A stretch of DNA of 25,976 nucleotides from VBDM01 sp041496705. Its GTDB lineage: Bacteria; Pseudomonadota; Gammaproteobacteria; Burkholderiales; SG8-39. Each line of letters begins with the position of its first letter. Positions within the stretch are counted from its first letter, which is position 1. The notes under the pieces are model-generated. The model searched no databases and was not told the origin of the DNA. It saw only the letters and a program-made list of their open reading frames with translations. The DNA is taken from contig JBGQFD010000053.1 of the NCBI GenBank assembly GCA_041496705.1, forward strand, positions 1-25,976. Reading direction: 5' to 3'. A program made the translations under genes and the position numbers. This document shows, piece by piece, positions 17,185 through 24,930 of this stretch.

Positions 17185-18056
17185 TACCAGCTCCCGCCTG
17201 CGCCGCCGCCCGCCGTGCCCCCGCCGCCGCCGCCGCTGAAGCCGCCGCCACCGCCGCCGAAGCCGCCTCCTCCGAAGCCGCCCCCGCCGGAGAATCCGCC
17301 GCCCCAGCCGCTGCCGTGCCTCCCGGTACTGCCGCCGAAGAGGCCGAAGACGAAAGCGATCACGCCGACGATCCCGCCTACCACGAGCGAGCCGACGATG
17401 AGCCAGGCGAGAAAGCCCGCGACGCCGCCCGTGAGTCCCGCGCCCACGGCGCGGCCGAACACCATGTTCAGGATGCCCTGGGCAACCATCAGGATGATGA
17501 ACGCCGGGATGATCCACTCGATGTGCTGGAAAAGGGGCGATTGCTGGCCGGTGCGCTCGGGAGGAGGCAGCGGCTCGCCTTCGAGCGTGCGCATGATGCG
17601 CTCGGCGCCGGCGTGGATTCCGCCGTAGAAGTCGCCCTGCTTGAAGCGAGGGGTGATGTCCTCCTCGACGATGCGCTTCACGGCGGCGTCGGGCAGAGGT
17701 CCTTCCGCGCCGCGTCCGGTCACGATCCAGACGCGCCGGTCGTCCTTCGCCACCAGGACGAGCACGCCGTCGTCGATGTCTTTCCGGCCGAGCTTCCACT
17801 CGTCGTACACGCGCACGCCGTACTGCACCGGGGTCTCGGGCTGCGTCGTCGGCAGCATCAGCACCGCGACCTGGCTGCCCTTCGTGCGCTCGAACTCGGC
17901 AAGGCGCGACTCGAGAGCCTGCAGCTGCGGCACGCTGAGGGTGCCGGTGAGATCGGTGACGCGCGCCTTGAACGGCGGGACCGCGACCTCGGCCGCGGAG
18001 ATCGCCGCGACTGCCAACAGAACGCCGGCCGCCGCCAGGCGAAGCCAGCTCCGCAT
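17184..18056 (-). CDS. TPM-domain membrane protein with Gly-rich tail (YgcG-like)
   Basis: The 290 residues have a signal peptide (about 1-22, AISAAE), then a periplasmic TPM domain (about 30-160: VTDLTGTLSVPQLQALESRL, GVRVYDEWKLGRKDIDDGVL, WIVTGRGAEGPLPDAA). Membrane segments follow at about 178-200 and 212-240, and a tail of about 50 residues is almost only Gly, Ser and Phe (249-290), ending GGSW. This is the YgcG architecture. The ATG at 18056 lies 5 bases after the lemA stop. The Gly-rich tail is encoded by GGC-type repeats (about 17187-17310), which also leave the other strand open as poly-Pro. Function is not established; LemA is its usual partner. Confidence 0.9.
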   Translation of the reverse strand: MRSWLRLAAAGVLLAVAAISAAEVAVPPFKARVTDLTGTLSVPQLQALESRLAEFERTKGSQVAVLMLPTTQPETPVQYGVRVYDEWKLGRKDIDDGVLVLVAKDDRRVWIVTGRGAEGPLPDAAVKRIVEEDITPRFKQGDFYGGIHAGAERIMRTLEGEPLPPPERTGQQSPLFQHIEWIIPAFIILMVAQGILNMVFGRAVGAGLTGGVAGFLAWLIVGSLVVGGIVGVIAFVFGLFGGSTGRHGSGWGGGFSGGGGFGGGGFGGGGGGFSGGGGGGTAGGGAGGSW

Positions 18057-18061
18057 GGTGA

Positions 18062-18673
18062 CTACGGTTTCGCCGGCGCGGCCGGCTTGCCGAAGTCCAC
18101 CTTGGGTGCAACCGAGATGGCTTTCTCGTCCTCGACGGCGAAGTTGGGCTTCACCGAGTAGCTGAATATCATCGCCGTCAGATTGACCGGGAACTGGCGG
18201 ATCAGAACATTGTATTCCTGCACGGACTTGATATAGCGGTTGCGCGCCACCGCGATGCGGTTCTCGGTTCCTTCGAGTTGCGCCTGGAGGTCGCGGAAGT
18301 TGGCGTCCGATTTCAGCTGCGGATAGTTCTCCGCGACCACGAGCAGGCGCGACAGCGCTCCCGAGAGTCCCGCCTGCGCCTGCTGGAAGTTCCGAAACGC
18401 GGCCGGGTCGTTCAAGAGCTCCGGAGTCGCCTGGATGCTGCCGACGCGCGAGCGCGCCTCGGTGACCTGCGTAAGGACCTGCTGTTCCTGCGCCGCAAAC
18501 CCCTTTACGGTGTTGACGAGGTTGGGAATCAGGTCGGTGCGGCGCTGATACTGGTTGAGCACCTCCGACCAGCCCGACTTCACCTGCTCGTCGTTGCGCT
18601 GGATGTCGTTGTACCCGCAGCCGCCGAGCGCCGAGGCGAAAACGAGGACCACTGCCGTCCAGAATGTACGCAT
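18062..18673 (-). CDS. LemA-family lipoprotein
   Basis: A 203-residue LemA protein. The signal sequence ends in a lipobox (ALGGC, Cys19), so it is probably a lipid-anchored envelope protein. The helical LemA domain is recognised from YNDIQRNDEQVKSGWSEVLN, QYQRRTDLIPNLVNTVKGFA, QEQQVLTQVTEARS, RLLVVAENYPQLKSDANF and ENRIAVARNRYIKSVQEYN. A near-perfect AGGAGGA ribosome-binding site precedes the ATG at 18673. It lies 24 bases after the broken glycosylase gene and 5 before the YgcG-like gene. The domain's biochemical role is not established. Confidence 0.94.
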   Translation of the reverse strand: MRTFWTAVVLVFASALGGCGYNDIQRNDEQVKSGWSEVLNQYQRRTDLIPNLVNTVKGFAAQEQQVLTQVTEARSRVGSIQATPELLNDPAAFRNFQQAQAGLSGALSRLLVVAENYPQLKSDANFRDLQAQLEGTENRIAVARNRYIKSVQEYNVLIRQFPVNLTAMIFSYSVKPNFAVEDEKAISVAPKVDFGKPAAPAKP

Positions 18674-18697
18674 GAAATCCTCCTGAAGGTCGTGCGC

Positions 18698-19528
18698 TTA
18701 AGTTGGGGACGCGGCCTGCGATTGCAAGCCCGCGAGGGTGCGCCTCGCGAAACACAGGTCTTCCCAGGCCTTGGCCTTGTCGGGCAGGCTGCGCAGCAGG
18801 TAGGCCGGGTGATAGGTGACGACGAGCGGCACGCCCTGGTAGCGATGCAGCCTGCCGCGCAGGCTGGCGATGCTCGCCTCGGTCGCGAGCAGCGCCTGCA
18901 CGGCAAAGCGTCCCATCGCCAGGATCAGCTTGGGCTTGATGAGTTCGAGCTGCCGCGAGAGGTGCGGAGCGCACTGCGCCACCTCCCCGGGCTCGGGGTT
19001 GCGGTTTCCCGGCGGGCGGCACTTGAGCACGTTGCAGATGTATACGTTCTCGCCGCGCTCCAGGTCGATCGCGGCGAGCATGCTGTCGAGCAGGCGACCC
19101 GCCTGCCCGACGAAAGGCTCGCCGCGCGCGTCCTATTCGGCCCCCGGCGCTTCGCCCACCAGCAGCCAGTCGGCGTGCTCGTCGCCGACGCCGAACACCG
19201 TCTGCGTGCAGGTCTTGCGCAGGCCGCACGCCTGGCAATCCTTCACCGCAATCTTCAGCTCGGACCAGTCCATGCGCAGGATGCGCGCCGCCCGGTCGTC
19301 CGCAGGATCGGGTGCAGCCGCCCGCACCGTCAATCCGGGCGCAGGTGCGGGGATCGCGGGCTTGCGCCTCGGGACGGAGACACTGGCGGGCGCTGCGGCC
19401 GGCGCGGCTTCGGAGGCGGGCTCTTCTGCGCGCGCCTCGCGCGGCGCATCCCGCGCCTGGCGCTCGCGCAGCCTCCACACGGGCGAGAGCCCCATCTCCT
19501 GCAGGATGCGCTCGCGCCGCGTGTTCAC
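18698..19528 (-). pseudogene. Family 4/5-type uracil-DNA glycosylase, interrupted by an in-frame amber codon
   Basis: The iron-sulfur uracil-DNA glycosylase removes uracil from DNA. The frame starts at a GTG at 19528 that overlaps the rimI stop (GTGA). After a variable Ala/Pro-rich N-terminus come Cys98 and Cys101 (CQACGLRKTC) and motif GEAPGAE (125-131). Then a TAG stop occurs at codon 132 (19135-19133). The same frame continues without a shift as DARGEPFVGQAGRLLD, ICNVLKCRPPGNRNPEPGE and TYHPAYLLR to 18698. Relatives usually have Glu or Asp at the stop position, so a single GAG-to-TAG change explains it. Without the stop it would be 276 residues. It is a recent nonsense pseudogene, a read-through case or a sequencing error; the rest looks uneroded. 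Confidence 0.88.
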
Positions 19529-19986
19529 AGGTCGAGCCCCAGCACGAGCGCGTCTTCCCGTCCGTGCCGCGCGGGATAGTAGCCGCGGCGCACGCCGACC
19601 TGCGTGAAACCGTAAGAGGTGTAGAGCTGTTGTCCTGCGCCGTTGGAAGGGCGCACTTCGAGAAACAGGATCTTCGCTCCGTGTTCGCGCGCGACCTCGA
19701 TCAGGCTGCCGAGCAGCCGGCCGCCGTGACCGCGGCCTTGCGCCTGCGGGGCGATGCTCAGATTGAGAAGGTGGGCTTCACCGGCCGCCAGCATGAGCAC
19801 GGCGTAGCCGATCGGCGCGGAGCCCTCGCGGAGGAGCCAGCAACTGTATCCCGAGCGCAGCGAGTCGCGGAAGTTGACCAGCGTCCAGGGAAATTCGTAG
19901 ATCTTCTCCTCGACACCGACGATCACGGGCAGATCCTCCTCGCGCATCGGTTCGAATCGCGGCCCGGGTTTCAGTACGGCACTCAT
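19525..19986 (-). CDS. rimI: Ribosomal protein S18-alanine N-acetyltransferase RimI
   Basis: RimI acetylates the N-terminal alanine of ribosomal protein S18 using acetyl-CoA. The 153 residues form a GNAT domain with the acetyl-CoA pyrophosphate loop QAQGRGHGGRLL (81-92). The RimI pattern FLEVRPSNGAGQQLYTSYGF (108-127) includes the expected catalytic Glu110 and Tyr122. The ATG at 19986 overlaps the tsaB stop (ATGA); the longer upstream frame only shadows tsaB. tsaB-rimI adjacency is widespread. Its stop overlaps the GTG of the glycosylase gene. Confidence 0.94.
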   Translation of the reverse strand: MSAVLKPGPRFEPMREEDLPVIVGVEEKIYEFPWTLVNFRDSLRSGYSCWLLREGSAPIGYAVLMLAAGEAHLLNLSIAPQAQGRGHGGRLLGSLIEVAREHGAKILFLEVRPSNGAGQQLYTSYGFTQVGVRRGYYPARHGREDALVLGLDL

Positions 19987-20678
19987 CGCTCGCCTGGCTT
20001 GAACGCCACCTTGTCTCGAATATAGACGGGCACCGCGTCCGCGGCGTCCAGGACATCGCCCGCCTCGAAACGCGGGCGCGCAAGCCTGAGCACTGCGCGG
20101 GCGGTGGGACTCATTCCCGGATGCAATGCCGCGAGCTGGGATGCATAGCGCCGCGAAATACCGCCACCGTGCGCTGCGAAACCGCTGCCACATCCCGTCC
20201 AGCCGTCGCCGGGTACCTGCGGCACCGCTTCTGGCTTGTACACGCCGGGGGGATGCAGCGCTTCCCAACCCGCAGCGATCCTCCGGTAGGCGGCATGATA
20301 CACCTCGCCCATGTGCGCATCGATGCACGCGATCACGCGGGGCGGCGCGGATTCCGGAGCGCAGGTTTCCGCCGATTCCTCGGCGAGCGCGAGCAGCGTG
20401 CTGACCCCGACGACGCCGATGCCGCGCGCGAGCGCGAGTCCCTGGGTCACGCCGCAGGCCACGCGCAGACCCGTGAAAGATCCGGGCCCTGAGCCGAAGG
20501 CGATGCCCTCGATGTCCCCGAGCGCGAGCCCGGCCTCGGCGAGCACGCTTTGCACCGCACCGAGAATCATCTCGGCGTGCCGCTGCCCGGCGCGCTCGTG
20601 GCGGAAAAAACAATCACCGCCGCGGCTCGCCGCAACCGAGCAGAAATCGGCGGAAGTGTCTATTGCGAGCAGGTTCAT
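19983..20678 (-). CDS. tsaB: tRNA threonylcarbamoyladenosine biosynthesis protein TsaB
   Basis: TsaB (YeaZ) is the partner of TsaD and TsaE in making the t6A modification at position 37 of ANN-decoding tRNAs. The 231 residues start with the ASKHA-fold strand MNLLAIDTSADFCSVA. They contain HAEMIL, GSGPGSFTGLRVACGVTQGL (about 62-81) and the second-half CIDAHMGEVYHAAYR. No catalytic site is expected because TsaB is a scaffold. It is the first gene of the minus-strand run to the TPM genes. A TAGAAT on the minus strand (20717-20712) is a possible -10, without a good -35. Confidence 0.95.
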   Translation of the reverse strand: MNLLAIDTSADFCSVAASRGGDCFFRHERAGQRHAEMILGAVQSVLAEAGLALGDIEGIAFGSGPGSFTGLRVACGVTQGLALARGIGVVGVSTLLALAEESAETCAPESAPPRVIACIDAHMGEVYHAAYRRIAAGWEALHPPGVYKPEAVPQVPGDGWTGCGSGFAAHGGGISRRYASQLAALHPGMSPTARAVLRLARPRFEAGDVLDAADAVPVYIRDKVAFKPGER

Positions 20679-20742
20679 GATGGAGCGCTCGGCAGCGCGA
20701 GTGTCCGGGCGATTCTAGCCGATTGCCCTCACTGCCGCGCCC

Positions 20743-20771
20743 TTGACGCGGACTCCGTCTGCAACCATGAT
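20743..20771 (+). promoter_or_regulatory. Promoter of the TctC-BKACE-dehydrogenase-TauE operon
   Basis: TTGACG (20743-20748) and CATGAT (20766-20771) are separated by 17 bases, matching the sigma70 consensus at five and four of six positions. Transcription would begin near 20779, 30 bases before the ATG at 20809, which has a perfect AGGAGG site. Confidence 0.55.
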
Positions 20772-20808
20772 TCGCCTTCCCGATTCAACGACTCTCGCAG
20801 GAGGAAAC

Positions 20809-21780
20809 ATGCTTCGTTTGCTGATGCTGCTCGCGTCGGTGCTCGCCGCATTCCCGGCCATCGCGCAGGACGCCTACCCGTCCCGGCCGATCACCATGAT
20901 CGTGGCGTTCCCGCCCGGCGGCGTTGCCGACATCACCGCACGGCCCACCGCGTTCGCCATGGAAAAGCTGCTGAAGCAGCGCGTCATCATCGAAAACAAG
21001 CCCGGGGCGGCAGGGGCGACGGGCAACGCCTACGTCGCCAACGCGAAGCCGGACGGCTACACCCTGCTGATGGCGCTATCGTCGATTTCGGTGATTCCGG
21101 AAGCGGAACGTCTCCAGGGACACAACCCCCCCTACGAGCTGGCGCAGCTCGCGCCGATCGCGCTGATCTCGGCCGATCCGGTGGTCCTGGTCGTCCGCGA
21201 GGAAGCGCCGTGGAAGAACCTGGGCGAGTTCATCGCCGACGCGCGCAAGCGGCCGAGCAAGATCAGCTTCAGCTCTTCGGGAATCTTCGGCGCGCTGCAC
21301 ATGCCTTTCACCCTCCTCGAGCACGCCACCGGGATAACGTTGTGGCACGTGCCCTACAACGGCGGCGGACCGGCGGTGCAGGCCCTGCTCGGCTCTCAGG
21401 TGGACGCCACCGTGGGCGGGCCGGCGGCGATGATCGGCCAGATCAAGGGCAAGCGGCTGCGTCCGCTGGCGAGCTTCGGCAGCAAGCGGCTCGGCTCGCT
21501 TCCCGACGTGCCGACGCTGAAAGAACTCGGCATCGACGCCGAGTACTTCATCTGGGCGGGGCTGCTCGCGCCTGCGGCGACCCCCGCCGCGATCCAGCAG
21601 ACGCTGCGGACCGCGGTGCGGCAGGCGACGCAGGACGCGGATTTCCGGGCCACCATGGCCAAGATCGAGACGCCCGTCAGCTATCTCGACGCGCCGGATT
21701 TCCAGAAATTCTGGGACGCGGACGCGAAGAAACTCATCGAGGCGGTGAAGCGCATCAAGATCGTCGAACAGAAGAAGTAG
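20809..21780 (+). CDS. Bug/TctC-family tripartite tricarboxylate transporter receptor
   Basis: A periplasmic substrate-binding protein of 323 residues. It has a signal peptide (about 1-20, cleavage after AIA) and the family motifs PSRPITMIVAFPPGGVADIT, VIIENKPGAAGATGNAYVA, PDGYTLLM, HVPYNGGGPAVQALLGSQVD and LPDVPTLKELGI. The ATG at 20809 has a GCAGGAGGAAAC ribosome-binding site, which rules out the longer frame from 20743. It starts an operon with a BKACE enzyme, a decarboxylating dehydrogenase and a TauE-type permease, so its ligand is probably an organic acid handled by those enzymes. No TctA or TctB genes are present. It differs clearly from the other TctC gene here, so the two are not a recent duplication. 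Confidence 0.92.
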   Translation: MLRLLMLLASVLAAFPAIAQDAYPSRPITMIVAFPPGGVADITARPTAFAMEKLLKQRVIIENKPGAAGATGNAYVANAKPDGYTLLMALSSISVIPEAERLQGHNPPYELAQLAPIALISADPVVLVVREEAPWKNLGEFIADARKRPSKISFSSSGIFGALHMPFTLLEHATGITLWHVPYNGGGPAVQALLGSQVDATVGGPAAMIGQIKGKRLRPLASFGSKRLGSLPDVPTLKELGIDAEYFIWAGLLAPAATPAAIQQTLRTAVRQATQDADFRATMAKIETPVSYLDAPDFQKFWDADAKKLIEAVKRIKIVEQKK

Positions 21781-21787
21781 ACCCAGA

Positions 21788-22723
21788 ATGGCCGCCGCCC
21801 AGGGCAAGGTCATCATCACCTGCGCGGTGACCGGCGCGATCCACACGCCGAGCATGTCGCCGCATCTTCCGGTCACGCCCGAGGAGATCGCGGAAGGCGC
21901 GATCGGAGCGGCAAAGGCCGGCGCGGCGATCGTGCACCTGCACGCGCGCGAACCGGCCGACGGCCGGCCGACGCAGGACCCGGCGATGTTCATGCGTTTC
22001 CTGCCGAAGATCAGGGCGGCCTCGGACGTCGTCGTCAACCTCACCACCGGCGGCGCGCCCACGATGAGCATCGAGGAGCGCCTGCAGCCGGCGCTGAATC
22101 TCAAGCCCGAGGTCGCCTCGCTCAACATGGGATCGATGAATTTCGGCCTGTACGAGATGCTCGCCCGCACCAAGGACTGGAAGCACGACTGGGAGCAGCC
22201 CTACCTCGCCGGCAGCGACGAGCGCATTTTCAAGAACACCTTCAGGGACATCGCCTACATCCTCGAATCGTGCAGCGGCAACGGCACGCGCTTCGAGATC
22301 GAGTGCTACGACATCGGCCACTTGTATACAGCGGCGCACTTCCTCGACCGCAAGCTCGTCAAGCCGCCCCTCTTCATACAATCGGTGTTCGGCATCCGCG
22401 GCGGCATCGGCCCGCATCCCGAGGACGTGCTGCACATGAAGCGCACCGCCGATCGGCTCTTCGGGGACGCCTACCTGTGGTCGGTGCTCGGCGCCGGCCG
22501 CAACCAGATGTTCGTCGCGGCGATGTCGGCGGTCATGGGCGGCAACGTACGCGTCGGGCTGGAGGACAGCCTGTGGCTCGGCCGCGGCACGCTGGCGAAG
22601 ACCAACGCCGAGCAGGTCGCCAAGGTTCGCCGGATTCTGGAAGAACTCGGGCTGCAGGTCGCCACGCCCGCAGAGGCGAGGGAAATGCTGAAACTCAAGG
22701 GCGGCGCGAACGTCGCCTTCTAG
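21788..22723 (+). CDS. BKACE-family (DUF849) beta-keto acid cleavage enzyme
   Basis: The family (type: 3-keto-5-aminohexanoate cleavage enzyme, Kce) uses a metal to condense a beta-keto acid with acetyl-CoA, releasing acetoacetate and a new acyl-CoA. The 311 residues form a TIM barrel. Visible metal ligands are His50 and His52 (VHLHAREP); Glu259 in RVGLEDSLW is the expected third ligand. NLTTGGAP and GAGRNQ are further family segments. Members differ in substrate, and specificity cannot be read from the sequence here. It starts 7 bases after the TctC stop and ends 9 bases before the dehydrogenase gene, so co-transcription is very likely. Confidence 0.92.
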   Translation: MAAAQGKVIITCAVTGAIHTPSMSPHLPVTPEEIAEGAIGAAKAGAAIVHLHAREPADGRPTQDPAMFMRFLPKIRAASDVVVNLTTGGAPTMSIEERLQPALNLKPEVASLNMGSMNFGLYEMLARTKDWKHDWEQPYLAGSDERIFKNTFRDIAYILESCSGNGTRFEIECYDIGHLYTAAHFLDRKLVKPPLFIQSVFGIRGGIGPHPEDVLHMKRTADRLFGDAYLWSVLGAGRNQMFVAAMSAVMGGNVRVGLEDSLWLGRGTLAKTNAEQVAKVRRILEELGLQVATPAEAREMLKLKGGANVAF

Positions 22724-22732
22724 GAAACCGCA

Positions 22733-23791
22733 ATGGCCAAGAACTACCGCATCGCCGTCATTCCCGGCGACGGCATCGGCAAGGAAGTGGTCCCCGAGGG
22801 GCTGCGCGTGCTCGAAGCGGCCGGCCGGAAATTCGGCATCGGGTTCAAGTGGGAGGAGTTCCCCTGGAGCTGCGAATACCGCGCGAAGCACGGGCGCATG
22901 ATGCCCGAGGACGGCCTGGCGACGATACAAAAACACGACGCCGTGTTTTTCGGTGCCTGCGGATTTCCCGGCGTGCCAGACCACGTGTCGCTGTGGGAGC
23001 TGCTGGTTCCCTTGCGCCGCGGCTTCGATCTCTACGTCAACCTGCGCCCGGTGAGACTGATGCCCGGCATCCAGTCGCCGCTCGCCGGACGCAAGCAGGG
23101 CGATATCGACTTCTGGGTGGTGCGCGAGAACACCGAGGGCGAATACTCGTCGATCGGCGGACGCATGTTCGAAGGCACCGAGCGCGAGGCGGTGATCCAG
23201 GAGACCGTGTTCACGCGCAAGGGCGTGGACCGCATCCTGAAGTACGCTTTCGACCTCGCGAAGAGCCGCCCGAAAAAGCACCTCACCTCGGCGACCAAGT
23301 CGAACGGCATCTCCATCACCATGCCCTACTGGGACGAGCGCGTGAAGGCGATGGCGGGGCAATATCCCGAGGTCAAGACCGACCAGTACCACATCGACAT
23401 CCTCACCGCGCACTTCGTGCAGCACCCCGACTGGTTCGACGTGGTCGTCGGCTCGAACCTCTTCGGCGACATCCTCTCGGACCTCGGGCCCGCCTGCACC
23501 GGCACCATCGGCATTGCGCCCTCGGGCAACATCAACCCGGAGCGGAAATTCCCGTCGGTGTTCGAACCCGTCCACGGCTCGGCGCCTGACATCTACGGCA
23601 GGAACATCGCCAATCCCATCGGCCAGATCTGGTCCGGCGCGATGATGCTCGAACATCTGGGCCACAAAGACGCGGCGGAGGCCATCGTGCGCGCCATCGA
23701 GCGCGTCCTCGGCCAAGGCCCGCGCACGCGCGACATCGGAGGGACGGCCTCGACGACCGACGTCGGCAAGGCCATCGCCGGCGCGTTGTGA
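22733..23791 (+). CDS. Tartrate/D-malate dehydrogenase-like decarboxylating dehydrogenase
   Basis: The 352 residues belong to the isocitrate/isopropylmalate dehydrogenase superfamily, in the tartrate dehydrogenase/D-malate dehydrogenase branch. These are NAD- and metal-dependent enzymes that oxidise, and often decarboxylate, 2-hydroxy acids. Visible are IAVIPGDGIGKEVVPEGLRV, the family segment CEYRAKHGRMMPEDGL (47-62) and RPVRLMPG (105-112). The signature SNLFGDILSDLGPACTGTIG (241-260) has metal ligands Asp222, Asp246 and Asp250, and HGSAPDIYG (281-289) is the NAD region. It is not LeuB, because the leu genes are absent and the substrate loop differs. AGGAAA precedes the ATG. Its stop overlaps the permease GTG (GTGA). 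Confidence 0.92.
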   Translation: MAKNYRIAVIPGDGIGKEVVPEGLRVLEAAGRKFGIGFKWEEFPWSCEYRAKHGRMMPEDGLATIQKHDAVFFGACGFPGVPDHVSLWELLVPLRRGFDLYVNLRPVRLMPGIQSPLAGRKQGDIDFWVVRENTEGEYSSIGGRMFEGTEREAVIQETVFTRKGVDRILKYAFDLAKSRPKKHLTSATKSNGISITMPYWDERVKAMAGQYPEVKTDQYHIDILTAHFVQHPDWFDVVVGSNLFGDILSDLGPACTGTIGIAPSGNINPERKFPSVFEPVHGSAPDIYGRNIANPIGQIWSGAMMLEHLGHKDAAEAIVRAIERVLGQGPRTRDIGGTASTTDVGKAIAGAL

Positions 23792-24546
23792 GCCCCGGGA
23801 TACTGACCGACCCCCTGTTCTGGGCCGTCGCGATACCCGCCGTCGTCCTCACGGGAATCTCGAAAGGCGGGCTGGGCGGCAGCGCCGGTGGCGTAGCCAC
23901 CCCGCTGATGGCGCTCACGATCTCTCCCGCGCAGGCAGCGGCGATCATGCTGCCGGTCCTGTGCACCATGGATCTGGCGGGAATCCGCGCCTACCTCGGC
24001 CGCTGGGACCGGCGCTTGATGCGCATCCTCCTTCCCGCTGGGCTGCTCGGCACGCTGATCGGCACGTTTACCTTCCGGCAGCTCGACGACAACTGGATCC
24101 GCATCCTGCTCGGAGTCATCGCGCTGGGTTTCCTCGCGTACAACCTCTATCCGAGATCCGCGCCCCGGCGCAAGCCCTCGGACGGCGAAGGCTGGTTCTG
24201 GTGCACCCTCGCCGGGTTCACGAGCTTCATTTCGCACACCGGCAGTCCGCCGCTGCTGGTGTACGTGCTGCCGCAGAAACTCGACAAAGTGGTATTCATA
24301 TCCACCCTGCTGGTATTTTTTGCGGCACTGAACTACGCCAAGATCGTGCCGTACTGGTGGCTCGGGCTGCTCGATTTCCGCAACCTCGCCACGTCGCTCG
24401 CGCTGATACCCATCGGGATCGCCGGCACCACCCTCGGCGTGTGGCTGCAGACGCGCATCGACGCGACGTGGTTCTACCGCATCGTACACGCGCTGTTGCT
24501 GTTCACCGGTTCCAAACTGCTCTACGACGGCATCGTGCAGCTGTAG
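23788..24546 (+). CDS. TauE/SafE-family permease (sulfite/organic-acid exporter type)
   Basis: A 252-residue inner-membrane protein with about eight hydrophobic segments. It shows the two half-repeats of the TauE/SafE family: GISKGGLGGSAGGVATPLMAL in the first half (23-43) and TSFISHTGSPPLLVYVLPQ in the second (145-163). Members move sulfite, sulfoacetate or other small anions, and direction and substrate vary. The GTG start at 23788 overlaps the dehydrogenase stop, so it belongs to the operon and probably moves a substrate or product of these enzymes. It ends 7 bases from the convergent small gene. Confidence 0.92.
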   Translation: MSPGILTDPLFWAVAIPAVVLTGISKGGLGGSAGGVATPLMALTISPAQAAAIMLPVLCTMDLAGIRAYLGRWDRRLMRILLPAGLLGTLIGTFTFRQLDDNWIRILLGVIALGFLAYNLYPRSAPRRKPSDGEGWFWCTLAGFTSFISHTGSPPLLVYVLPQKLDKVVFISTLLVFFAALNYAKIVPYWWLGLLDFRNLATSLALIPIGIAGTTLGVWLQTRIDATWFYRIVHALLLFTGSKLLYDGIVQL

Positions 24547-24553
24547 AAAGGCG

Positions 24554-24838
24554 CTACGGCCGCTTCGGCCCGCCGCGCTCGCGATAAATGTCGCGGCCGT
24601 GATCGTGCACGTCGCGCCGCAGTTGCCGCCGCTCTTCCGGGCTCATGCGCGGATCGCGCTGCGGCATCGCATGCTGTGGGCCGGGACCGCCCGCCGGGAT
24701 CTGCTGGGGCGGTGCAGGACGCGCGGGCGCTGGACGCGCGAAGCGCGGGCCCGGCGGCTGGCCCTGTTGCGCCGACGCCGGCAGCGCGAGCGTCCAGAGG
24801 AGGGCAACGCCCGCCAGCGCCATCAGAAATTCCTTCAC
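24554..24838 (-). CDS. Small secreted Pro-rich protein, function unknown
   Basis: A 94-residue protein. It has a signal peptide (about 1-23, ending ASA), then a low-complexity Pro/Gln/Gly stretch (24-60) and a charged C-terminal motif MSPEERRQLRRDVHDHGRDI (65-84). Similar short MSPEERRQLRRD-type proteins occur in betaproteobacteria as hypotheticals. The GTG at 24838 was chosen because it places the signal peptide at the N-terminus and has GGAGAA 6 bases upstream; the longer ATG frame at 24907 has a non-secretory extension. It is convergent with the TauE gene. Confidence 0.7.
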   Translation of the reverse strand: MKEFLMALAGVALLWTLALPASAQQGQPPGPRFARPAPARPAPPQQIPAGGPGPQHAMPQRDPRMSPEERRQLRRDVHDHGRDIYRERGGPKRP

Positions 24839-24930
24839 CGTTTTCTCCGCATTGCGCGTTCCAGGAGTTGCTCGGGTTCCGGCTGCCGCGCCGGGGACTG
24901 CCCACACATTAATCCAGCCGTGTAAATTAT

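Noticed and set aside
16744..17628. Plus-strand Pro-rich open frame that looks like a proline-repeat protein
   Set aside because: The poly-Pro is the complement of the Gly-rich tail of the YgcG-like protein.
16687..18111. 474-codon open frame on the minus strand
   Set aside because: The first two thirds is an Arg-rich shadow of the YgcG-like gene. The TPM gene begins at the GTG at 17184.
17184..19478. 764-codon open frame on the minus strand
   Set aside because: Its first part is an out-of-frame shadow of the glycosylase and lemA genes. Only the last 290 codons, from 18056, are a real gene.
8188..21780. The two TctC genes as copies of a recent duplication
   Set aside because: Their proteins share only family-level motifs and differ throughout, so they are old paralogues.
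21755..23716. 653-codon open frame antisense to the BKACE and dehydrogenase genes
   Set aside because: Typical high-GC antisense shadow: His/Arg/Asp-rich with no domain, no ribosome-binding site, and covering two well-recognised genes.
22733..23791. Dehydrogenase called as LeuB (3-isopropylmalate dehydrogenase)
   Set aside because: The CEYRAKHGRMMPEDG region fits the tartrate/D-malate branch, and no leucine-biosynthesis genes are adjacent.
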